A stretch of 64,000 nt of DNA from an uncultured Chloracidobacterium sp. GTDB taxonomy: Bacteria; Acidobacteriota; Blastocatellia; Pyrinomonadales; Pyrinomonadaceae. Under the pieces are notes generated by a model. The model was not told where the DNA came from. It saw only the letters and a program-made list of their open reading frames with translations, and ran no database searches. Position numbers and translations under genes: made by a program. This document shows positions 7,713 through 15,381 of the stretch, piece by piece; the first letter of the stretch is position 1, and each line of letters opens with the position of its first letter. The stretch lies in the NCBI GenBank assembly GCA_936914845.1, contig CAKZGE010000006.1, positions 1 to 64,000 of the forward strand, read 5' to 3'.

Positions 7713-9608
7713 ATGACGACATTGAATATTCCGGAAAATATCAAGAATGAAGAGCTGCGGCGGTGGGTCGCGGATATGGCGGAACTGTGCGAGCCGAACG
7801 ATGTTCATTGGTGTGACGGTTCGGAGGCCGAATATGACCGGCTGTGCGAGGAAATGGTTGCATCGGGCACTTTCATAAAGCTGAATGCGGACAAGCGGCC
7901 CAATTCATTTTTAGCTCGTTCGCACCCGTCGGACGTCGCCCGCGTAGAAGACCGTACATACATCTGTTCGCGTGCGAAAGGCGATGCGGGCCCGACCAAT
8001 AATTGGATGGCACCGGCGGAAATGAAAGCCTTGCTGACACCAAAAATGCGCGGTTCGATGCGTGGCCGAACGATGTACGTTGTGCCTTTCTGCATGGGGC
8101 CGCTTGGTTCGCCGATATCGCAATTCGGCGTGCAGCTGACGGATTCGCCTTATGTTGCGGTGAACATGAAGATCATGACTCGCATGGGCCAGCAGGCACT
8201 CGACGCACTTGGCGACGGCGAATTCGTTCATTGCCTGCATTCCGTGGGTATGCCGCTGGAACCGGGGCAACTGGATGTCGCGTGGCCGTGTTCGCCGGAT
8301 CCGAAAGATAAGTATATCGTCCACTTTCCGGAAGAAAGGTCGATCGTCAGCTACGGTTCGGGTTATGGCGGCAATGCTTTGCTTGGCAAAAAATGCCTTG
8401 CCCTGCGCATTGCTTCGACGCTCGGCCGCGAGCAAGGCTGGTTGGCCGAACATATGCTGATCGTCGGTGTAAGATCGCCGGACGGACGTAAAGATTATGT
8501 ATGTGCGGCATTTCCGTCAGCCTGCGGCAAAACGAATTTCGCGATGCTGATCCCGCCAAAGGAATTTACCGAAGAAGGCTGGGAGATCACGACGGTCGGC
8601 GATGACATTGCCTGGATCAAACCGGACGAACACGGCAAATTGCACGCGATCAATCCGGAAGCCGGATTTTTCGGCGTCGCTCCGGGCACGAACTACAAAA
8701 CGAATCCGAACGCGATGGAATCGATCCGGGAAAACACGATCTTTACGAACGTGGCCCTGACGGATGACGGCGACGTTTGGTGGGAAGGCATGGACGGCGA
8801 GCCCCCCGCACACGCGATCGATTGGCAAGGCAACGATTGGACACCGGCGAACGACAAGCCCGCAGCACACCCGAATGCACGGTTTACTGCTCCGATAACG
8901 CAGTGTCCGGTGGTCGATGAACGTTTTGACGATCCTAAGGGCGTGCCGATCTCCGCATTTATCTTCGGCGGACGCCGCAACAGTGTCGTTCCGCTGATCC
9001 AACAATCGTTCAATTGGGCATTCGGCGTCTATATGGCCGCTACTATGGGTTCCGAAATGACAGCTGCCGCCTTTGGCAACATCGGCGAAGTTCGCCGCGA
9101 CCCTTTTGCGATGCTGCCGTTCTGCGGATACCACATGGGTGACTATTTCGCACACTGGCTCGATTTCGGCCGGCAAATACCGGAACCGCCGCGAATATTT
9201 TCGGTGAACTGGTTCCGCAAAGGGGCAGACGGCAAATTCCTATGGCCCGGATTCGGCGAGAATATGCGTGTTTTGAAATGGGTCGTCGAACGTTCCCGCG
9301 GACGCTCGATCGGCGTCGAAACACCTCTTGGATGGATGCCGAGGTACGAAGACATGGATTGGCGCGGACTTGATTTTTCGCGTGAACAATTTGATATGGT
9401 GATGAGCCTTGACCGCGATATGTGGCTCAAAGAGATCGCCATGCACGACGATCTTTTCTTTAAGCTTTATGACCGGCTGCCGAAAGAAATGACCTTTATG
9501 CGGGAATTGTTGGTATCAAACCTCTGGCGTTCGCCGGAACTTGGGTTGGCACCTTCGCGTCCGGAAGATGCGGTGCTGCAGACAAAGGCCGTTTCGGACG
9601 GCAAATAG
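7713..9608 (+). CDS. pckG: Phosphoenolpyruvate carboxykinase (GTP)
   Basis: Catalyses oxaloacetate + GTP to PEP + GDP + CO2, the first committed gluconeogenic step. The 631-residue length and sequence match the GTP-dependent class rather than the ATP class. FPSACGKTN (267-275) is the kinase-1/P-loop with the class-specific reactive cysteine, GDDIAW is the metal-binding kinase-2 motif, and FIFGGRRNSVVPL and NWFRKG are nucleotide-binding segments. A strong ribosome binding site (GGAGAAAAGGAT) precedes the ATG. The gene stands alone between two hairpins, with a leader that suggests regulation. Confidence 0.97.
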   Translation: MTTLNIPENIKNEELRRWVADMAELCEPNDVHWCDGSEAEYDRLCEEMVASGTFIKLNADKRPNSFLARSHPSDVARVEDRTYICSRAKGDAGPTNNWMAPAEMKALLTPKMRGSMRGRTMYVVPFCMGPLGSPISQFGVQLTDSPYVAVNMKIMTRMGQQALDALGDGEFVHCLHSVGMPLEPGQLDVAWPCSPDPKDKYIVHFPEERSIVSYGSGYGGNALLGKKCLALRIASTLGREQGWLAEHMLIVGVRSPDGRKDYVCAAFPSACGKTNFAMLIPPKEFTEEGWEITTVGDDIAWIKPDEHGKLHAINPEAGFFGVAPGTNYKTNPNAMESIRENTIFTNVALTDDGDVWWEGMDGEPPAHAIDWQGNDWTPANDKPAAHPNARFTAPITQCPVVDERFDDPKGVPISAFIFGGRRNSVVPLIQQSFNWAFGVYMAATMGSEMTAAAFGNIGEVRRDPFAMLPFCGYHMGDYFAHWLDFGRQIPEPPRIFSVNWFRKGADGKFLWPGFGENMRVLKWVVERSRGRSIGVETPLGWMPRYEDMDWRGLDFSREQFDMVMSLDRDMWLKEIAMHDDLFFKLYDRLPKEMTFMRELLVSNLWRSPELGLAPSRPEDAVLQTKAVSDGK

Positions 9609-9634
9609 TTCCCGTCCCCTAATATTCCTTTTTC

Positions 9635-9668
9635 GGCTGTTCGGAGAAAAACTCCGGGCAGCCCTTTT
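9635..9668 (+). terminator. Rho-independent terminator of pckG
   Basis: GGCTGTTCGGAG pairs with CTCCGGGCAGCC (two G-U pairs) around an AAAAA loop, followed by TTTT. Confidence 0.8.
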
Positions 9669-9709
9669 ATATTTCGCCGAAGATCGGGCGATGCATTAAA
9701 ATCGCAGAT

Positions 9710-10840
9710 ATGGATCCGCTTGCAAATCACATCAGGCCGCAGAACCTGGCCGATTACGTGGGCCAGCAGCACTTGGTCGGCCCGGGAAAGCCGCTTCGTT
9801 TAGCCATCGACCAAGGGCACATCTTCTCGTTTATTTTATGGGGTCCGCCGGGCACCGGGAAGACAACGCTGTCCCGCATCTACGCCAATTCGATCAACGC
9901 CGAATTTTACGAATTATCGGCCGTATCCGCCGGCAAAGAGGATATTCGTTCGATCATCAAAAAGCCGCAGATCGATGGTCGTCCAAAAGTATTGTTTTTG
10001 GATGAGATACATCGATTCAACAAGGCCCAGCAAGATTTCCTGCTTCCTTTTGTTGAAAGCGGCGAACTGGTTTTGATCGGGGCAACCACCGAAAATCCGA
10101 GTTTCGAAGTGATCCCGGCTTTGCTTTCGCGGCTGCGCGTTTTCATTCTAGAAGAATTCTCGTCCGAAGAGATGCGGTCGATAATCAGCCGTACCGGATA
10201 TGAGCTCGGCAGCGAAGCTGCAGAATGGCTGATAGAAATGGCCAACGGCGATGCCCGTCAAGCGATCACGATGATCGAAAATACGGCTCGGCTCTATGAC
10301 GAAATAACCATCGAAACGCTGAAAGAGACGCTTCAGTCAAAATTTCTGCGGTACGACAAAAAAGGCGAAGAACACTATAACGTCATCAGCGCATATATCA
10401 AATCGATGCGTGCCAGCCAGCCGGATGCCGCGTTGTATTATCTGGCAAGAATGCTCGAAGGCGGCGAAGACCCGAAATTCATTGCCCGCCGCATGGTAAT
10501 TTTTGCTTCGGAGGATATAGGCCTGGCACAACCGACCGCCTTGGTCGTGGCGAACGCCGTTTTTCAAGCCGTGACGACCATCGGCATGCCCGAATGTGCT
10601 CTGAATCTTGCCCACGGCACCGCTTATTTAGCAAAGGCCGCCAAAGACCGGAGCACGACAAACGCGATCGGCGAAGCGATGTCCGACGCCAAAAAGATGG
10701 GAAATCTGCCGGTGCCGATGAACCTTCGCAATGCCGCTACAAAATTGATGAAAGATATCGGCTACGGCAAAGGATACGAGAAATATTCCGATGAAAGCTT
10801 TTTGCCCGAAAAACTAAAAAACAAGAAATATTTGAAATAG
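9710..10840 (+). CDS. rarA: Replication-associated recombination protein A (RarA/MgsA-type AAA+ ATPase)
   Basis: RarA acts at stalled replication forks and is related to clamp-loader ATPases and eukaryotic WRNIP1. Walker A GPPGTGKT is at 45-52, Walker B with DEIH at 98-101, sensor 1 GATTENPSF follows, and the C-terminal tetramerisation region includes GGEDPKFIARRMVIFASEDIG. The 376 residues are shorter than E. coli RarA because the N-terminal lead and C-terminal tail are short; no motif is missing. It appears monocistronic. Confidence 0.95.
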   Translation: MDPLANHIRPQNLADYVGQQHLVGPGKPLRLAIDQGHIFSFILWGPPGTGKTTLSRIYANSINAEFYELSAVSAGKEDIRSIIKKPQIDGRPKVLFLDEIHRFNKAQQDFLLPFVESGELVLIGATTENPSFEVIPALLSRLRVFILEEFSSEEMRSIISRTGYELGSEAAEWLIEMANGDARQAITMIENTARLYDEITIETLKETLQSKFLRYDKKGEEHYNVISAYIKSMRASQPDAALYYLARMLEGGEDPKFIARRMVIFASEDIGLAQPTALVVANAVFQAVTTIGMPECALNLAHGTAYLAKAAKDRSTTNAIGEAMSDAKKMGNLPVPMNLRNAATKLMKDIGYGKGYEKYSDESFLPEKLKNKKYLK

Positions 10841-10849
10841 CGGAAAAAG

Positions 10850-11041
10850 TTAAAGGCTTGCATTCGACTACATCACCTGCTATCACACAGGGTCAGAAGA
10901 CACTCGACGCTCGGAACGACCATCCCAAAAGTCGCGCAGAAACTGAAAGAGCAAGAAGAACAACCAAAAGAAGCTTTGGAAATATGGATAAGCCCAAAAC
11001 CGCTTTGCCAACATTCCTACAACCTCTGCGGCTGTGAATAG
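10850..11041 (+). pseudogene. Possible remnant of an IS3-like transposase C-terminus
   Basis: One forward frame ending at TAG (11039-11041) has no start codon of its own. It contains RRHSTLG followed by a spaced Ile-Pro (10895 onward), which resembles the (R/H)xHSxLGYxxP ending of IS3-family integrases, then a charged tail. Most of the gene would be gone and no inverted repeats are visible. The rest of the 476-base gap to 11316 shows no gene, only the palindrome GATCTAGATC near 11273. A weak, tentative call. Confidence 0.25.
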
Positions 11042-11316
11042 ATAAAACTAAAGGACAAATGAGACTTTTTGTGTTTATCAAAACTTGATCGGCTCAAGTT
11101 GATCGCTCACCAGAATTCATTCCTGAAAATGGTGGTTTCAGTTAGAATCGAGCATAAATTAAAGCGATCCTTTCACTCTATGCCTTCCAACAGCGGCGCT
11201 CCTTTATTGAAGAGCTCCCCGATGTTTTTGTCATAAGACCTTATTTGACGGTGTTTTAACAATAACAGGGGCCGATCTAGATCTTGGCGCTGTTTTCAAT
11301 TAATAAGGAGGATTAA

Positions 11317-11940
11317 ATGAAAGAACTCTCGTCTTTAACGACGCAGGAACGATTTGAGAGGGAATTGCTTTTTGAGCGCCGCTTTCGCATTTTTTACATT
11401 TCAGGAATGTTAGTAATCGTTGCAATATTAACATTTATCGGCTCACCGTTGCAGATAGGCAATGCTCATTCAGCCGAAACAACGAAAGCTGCCGGGGATG
11501 ATTCAGGGAAGATTCTTCGAGCACGCGGCTTGATAATCGAAGATGAACAAGGTCGCAGCAGGATCGTTATTGGCTCGCCGGTTCCGGACCCAAAAGAGGG
11601 TAAACGAATGAACCAATCGACAGGGATAGTTATCAATGATGCTGAAGGATATGAACGTTTCGGATTGAATTTAGATGAAAAAGGGCGAATGGGAATGGGA
11701 TTTGATGCTCCTCCCGGCAAAGGCGATCCAAGAAACCGGGAACGCATTAATATCATGGCGGACGAAGACGGCAGCAGCTATATCCGTTTTCTCAATCGGA
11801 AAACTCAAGCCGTCAGCTTTTTTCGTTTGGACAATGAAGATCGTTTTTATCACGAATTTCTCGATTGGCAACCCAAGAAGATCGTCAGCCGGCAGATCTC
11901 TTTCGATGGCGAAAAGGTGATCAAGCATCAAAGGAAATAA
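11317..11940 (+). CDS. Membrane-anchored protein of unknown function
   Basis: 207 residues. A charged N-terminus is followed by one transmembrane helix (about 28-46, IFYISGMLVIVAILTFIG) and then a soluble beta-rich region. The soluble part repeats a theme of 'residue-D-E-x-G-R-x-R-I-V-I-G' strands (LIIEDEQGRSRIVIGSP, IVINDAEGYERFGLNLDE, INIMADEDGSSYIRFL), suggesting a small beta-helix or propeller-like repeat. A very strong ribosome binding site (AAGGAGGA) precedes it. No enzyme motif was seen; I do not recognise a named family. Confidence 0.7.
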   Translation: MKELSSLTTQERFERELLFERRFRIFYISGMLVIVAILTFIGSPLQIGNAHSAETTKAAGDDSGKILRARGLIIEDEQGRSRIVIGSPVPDPKEGKRMNQSTGIVINDAEGYERFGLNLDEKGRMGMGFDAPPGKGDPRNRERINIMADEDGSSYIRFLNRKTQAVSFFRLDNEDRFYHEFLDWQPKKIVSRQISFDGEKVIKHQRK

Positions 11941-11958
11941 CTTTCCGGCTCCTTGAAC

Positions 11959-12417
11959 CTACCGCTGCCAATAATGTTTGACCTTGAGGTCGAGCATCGG
12001 AAAGGCGCAATATTCTACATTGCGGCCGGTTTCGCGGAGCTTTTGCACCATTGGTATGGCGGCGTCGGCGTTGCGGGTATGGACAACGATGGTCGCGGCT
12101 TTTTGCAGTTCGCTGCGGTCCGTCAGAAATTCGGCGATCGCATAGCCGGTCTGTCCGAAATCGTCGTGGTCGTTCGATTCATAGTGATGCGGAAGCAGAT
12201 CGTGATCTAAAAAGATCGCGTCGTAGCGATGTTGTGCCAGCAGCGTCTTAGCATCTTCAACATTAGCCGCGATATCCAGCTCGTCGCCGGCAAACCGCTT
12301 TTCGAACCACCGATGGCGCCGCTCGTCGTCGTCGAGAACGAAAACGGAGATCGGCGTGCGGCCGGCCCGCAGATCGGCCAGCCCGAGTTTGATCATTATA
12401 CTGTTGATGATGCCCAT
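11959..12417 (-). CDS. Cyclic-phosphate-processing receiver-like (cREC) domain protein
   Basis: A 152-residue single-domain protein with a receiver-like Rossmann fold: acidic patch LDDDERRHRWF (Asp29-31), second strand IFLDHDLL (Asp71-His72-Asp73) and a conserved VVHTRNADAA segment. The DHD and H-T/S-R-N elements match the cREC family better than classical response regulators, because no partner histidine kinase is nearby. That family is proposed to process cyclic phosphate ends of RNA or nucleotides. It is divergent from the DnaC-like gene with about 108 bp between them. Confidence 0.7.
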   Translation of the reverse strand: MGIINSIMIKLGLADLRAGRTPISVFVLDDDERRHRWFEKRFAGDELDIAANVEDAKTLLAQHRYDAIFLDHDLLPHHYESNDHDDFGQTGYAIAEFLTDRSELQKAATIVVHTRNADAAIPMVQKLRETGRNVEYCAFPMLDLKVKHYWQR

Positions 12418-12525
12418 AGGTGCGGTATAACTTTATACTATAGAGCGGCGATAAATCCAACGGGCGGAATCTTAAAGCTCCGTTCGCACATCGCCGCCGC
12501 CGTGGTGTAATCTTAAGTATAAGCA

Positions 12526-13302
12526 ATGCCTTTAAGCACCTCAAAGATCACTGACAATGACCCGGTTCGCGAACCCGTAAATGACGGTTTCGCCGACGGG
12601 GATGTCTGCCAGGTCTGTTTCGGTTCGGGTTTTGAGATAGTTACAGGCGAAGGTGCACGACGATGCGGCTGCCGCCGCCGCAATATGCAGCAAATACTTC
12701 TGGCGAATGCAAAGCTGCCGTCGCGGTATTCAAAATGTCATTTCCATAATTACAAGCCGCAGAACAATTCTCAGGAACAGGCATATAAACTTGCGTTCAA
12801 CCTAACCCGCGACTTCCCGGCGGTCGATCGCGGCTTGCTGCTGGCCGGTTCGATCGGTGTCGGCAAAACACATCTCGCCGTTTCTATCTTGAAGGGGCTG
12901 ACCGAACGCGGCATCCCGTGTCTTTTCTATGAATTTGGCTCATTGCTTAAAGAAATTCAGGATTCCTATAACGCTAATACAAAAACATCGGAATTGACGG
13001 TGCTGTCGCCGGTCTTGAAGGCCGATGTGCTTGTTCTGGACGAACTGGGAGCTTCAAAGCCTACGGATTGGGTCCGCGATACGATGGCCCACATCATCAA
13101 TTCGCGCTACAACGACAAAAAGCTGACGATCTTTACGACAAATTATCCGGACGACCGCCGCGGCGACCGCGAAGAGACGCTCGAGGACCGCATCGGTTCG
13201 CGGCTGCGTTCGCGGCTCCACGAAATGTGCCGAACGGTAAATATCACCGGCGAAGATTACCGCCGGTCGTTCGATTCGATAAATACACGCCACGCCCGCT
13301 GA
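12526..13302 (+). CDS. DnaC/DnaI-like AAA+ ATPase with N-terminal zinc motif
   Basis: 258 residues. Cys28-x2-Cys31 and Cys47-x-Cys49 form a probable zinc-binding start. Walker A GSIGVGKTH (108-116) and Walker B VLVLDELGA follow, with FTTNYP as sensor 1 and RIGSRLRSRLHEM as the arginine-finger helix. This is the layout of helicase loaders (DnaC/DnaI) and of IstB ATPases. No transposase or insertion-sequence end is adjacent, so a chromosomal helicase-loader role is more likely than a transposition helper. Confidence 0.85.
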   Translation: MPLSTSKITDNDPVREPVNDGFADGDVCQVCFGSGFEIVTGEGARRCGCRRRNMQQILLANAKLPSRYSKCHFHNYKPQNNSQEQAYKLAFNLTRDFPAVDRGLLLAGSIGVGKTHLAVSILKGLTERGIPCLFYEFGSLLKEIQDSYNANTKTSELTVLSPVLKADVLVLDELGASKPTDWVRDTMAHIINSRYNDKKLTIFTTNYPDDRRGDREETLEDRIGSRLRSRLHEMCRTVNITGEDYRRSFDSINTRHAR

Positions 13303-13354
13303 AAGTTGTGATACTATAATCGGCACCTAGACATCCATTGTGGAGTTTCGCCTT

Positions 13355-15223
13355 ATGCCTTTCCGGATCCTTTCGTTATTCGCCGCCGTCATTTTGTTCG
13401 CCGCCTTTACTAACGCTCAAATAGCCGCTGTATCGCCATCGCCATCGCCGACGCCGGATGCTGAAGCCGAAAAGAAAAAGGCGGAAAAGATCATTCCGCT
13501 GGTGGATCAAATGCTGACCGATGTTCAGAACCTTCGGTTGGCATCGAACCGCGCCGTTATTCTGGGTATGGCCGGCGACCTCTATTGGAAATATGATCAG
13601 GGGCGTGCCCGCGAATTGTTCCAAGCGGCAGCCAACGAAATGCAGGCCGCACAGGCCGAAGAAGAGAAAGACAGGAATCAGATATCGGATTCCGGTTATT
13701 ACTATTTTGACGATTTCGACATCCGCTTTCAGATCGTGCCGATGATCGCCAAGTGGGACGCCGAACTGGCATTGGAGATATTGGTCCGGACCCGTCCGGC
13801 AAAGGTCGCGGCCGCGATCGCCAAATTGCAGCAGCCCAGCACCGGCCCTCAACGGGCCGGCGGTTTTGATATGGAAGCCATGCGCGGCCGCCGCGAGATA
13901 CAGCTGGAACAAAGCCTTGCGGCTATCGTTGCGGAACAGGACCCCGAAAAAGCTGTCAAAATGATCAAAGAAAGTCTTTCGAAAGGTATTTCTTATTCTT
14001 TGATCAACCTGCTTCAAAAGCTGCATCAAAAAGACGAGAAAAAAGCGGCGGAACTTGGTGCTGTGATCATCTCGAAGATCCTTGATACCGATCTGACACG
14101 CCGCGAGGAAGAAATGGGGGTCGCCGTTCAAATGCTGGTCGGAAATTCCACACGACAGCCCGCCGCACCTGACACCAAGACCAAGCAATTTCGTTTCACC
14201 GATGCTCAAATGCGCTCACTAGCGAACAAATTGGCTGATACCTTTGCGAACGCACAGAATGCGGTTTGGGTCTCAAGGCACCTCACGCGGGCTCTGCCGG
14301 AGATCGAAAAGATCGCTCCGGAACGGGCCGCTCAATTGAGATTAAAGCGTACGGACATGATGAAAAGCATCCCGCCCGAATTCGCGCAAAATGTGATCTC
14401 TGAAAAGATGTTCGATCCGAACACGTCTCCGGAAGACCTTTTGGATATTCTTTTAAAGAATTCTTCTGATATCAATCGTTCGCCGGGATATCAAACCCTG
14501 ATCCGCCGTATCGCCGCAATGACGGATGAGACGCGGGCTAAAGGATTGATCGATCGGATACCGGACGAAGACATCCGCAATCGGGCGCAGAATGCTTACG
14601 ATTCGGCACGGTCGGGCCGGCTGGCCGCCGCCGGCGACCTGGAAGGAGCTCGCCGACAGATCTCTTCGATCACCAACCGCTCCGTGCGTATTGAACGGCT
14701 CGTTGCTCTGGCCAAAGCTTTTCGAGCTCTGGCGACCGAGGATTCGAACAACGCCGCTCTTGATATCATGGCCGAAGCCCGCTCTTTGACCGGAGACTTT
14801 CCCGAAAACAGTTCGCAGATGCGCGATATCCTGGCGGTGATCGACGGTTATTCTTCCGTAGATGCCGACGCGGCTTTTAAAATGCTCGACCCCGTTATGA
14901 TACGCTTGGATGAGGTACTCGCCGCCAGTGCTTTGCTAAGCCGGTTTGCCCCCTCCATTCGAGGTTTCAGAAACGGTGAAATGGTCCTTTCGCCGGACGG
15001 CTCAAGGATCGACGGCTCGAGCCCGCTTGCAAGATTTATGCAGTATCTGCCGCAATTGGGCAGTGCCGATCTTGACCGCACATTGCTTGCCGCCGAAAGA
15101 CTCCAGCGGCCCGATGCCCGTTTAATGATCAAGATCGCTGCTCTTCGCGGTTTTAACGGTACGCCTACCCCTTCTGCCGGTGCCGGTTTCGGGACAACTT
15201 CGGTCGTTAATGTCGTCCGATAA
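13355..15223 (+). CDS. Secreted alpha-helical repeat protein of unknown function
   Basis: 622 residues from the ATG at 13355, which has GGAG at a proper distance; an in-frame GTG at 13340 is less likely. A signal peptide (MPFRILSLFAAVILFAAFTNAQ) is followed by a short Ser-Pro linker, then long stretches of amphipathic helices rich in Ala, Leu and Glu (for example DPEKAVKMIKESLSKGI) that suggest a helical solenoid. No catalytic motif is visible. It precedes the pseudokinase and TPR-TonB genes on the same strand but with a 158-bp gap and a separate promoter-like site. Confidence 0.7.
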   Translation: MPFRILSLFAAVILFAAFTNAQIAAVSPSPSPTPDAEAEKKKAEKIIPLVDQMLTDVQNLRLASNRAVILGMAGDLYWKYDQGRARELFQAAANEMQAAQAEEEKDRNQISDSGYYYFDDFDIRFQIVPMIAKWDAELALEILVRTRPAKVAAAIAKLQQPSTGPQRAGGFDMEAMRGRREIQLEQSLAAIVAEQDPEKAVKMIKESLSKGISYSLINLLQKLHQKDEKKAAELGAVIISKILDTDLTRREEEMGVAVQMLVGNSTRQPAAPDTKTKQFRFTDAQMRSLANKLADTFANAQNAVWVSRHLTRALPEIEKIAPERAAQLRLKRTDMMKSIPPEFAQNVISEKMFDPNTSPEDLLDILLKNSSDINRSPGYQTLIRRIAAMTDETRAKGLIDRIPDEDIRNRAQNAYDSARSGRLAAAGDLEGARRQISSITNRSVRIERLVALAKAFRALATEDSNNAALDIMAEARSLTGDFPENSSQMRDILAVIDGYSSVDADAAFKMLDPVMIRLDEVLAASALLSRFAPSIRGFRNGEMVLSPDGSRIDGSSPLARFMQYLPQLGSADLDRTLLAAERLQRPDARLMIKIAALRGFNGTPTPSAGAGFGTTSVVNVVR

Positions 15224-15329
15224 GCTGTCTCTACACCTTTTTTCTGGAACAAACCTCCGATTGCGCGTTTTGAAATAAACAAAGTTTAATATTTTTCAAC
15301 AAAGTACTTCCAATTTTGGCAAAAGTGCG

Positions 15330-15335
15330 TATAAT
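15330..15335 (+). promoter_or_regulatory. Possible -10 box for the pseudokinase gene
   Basis: A perfect TATAAT is present with CTTCCA 17 bases upstream; the -35 match is poor, so an activator or another sigma factor may be involved. It lies 46 bases before the ATG. Confidence 0.4.
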
Positions 15336-15381
15336 GGGTTGTGGCTGACCACTCACCCTGTTAAGCCGCACCCCAAAAACT

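Noticed and set aside
13376..14209. A 277-residue minus-strand open frame
   Set aside because: Antisense to the secreted helical protein whose signal peptide and ribosome binding site are good; composition (His, Arg, Phe) is that of a shadow frame.
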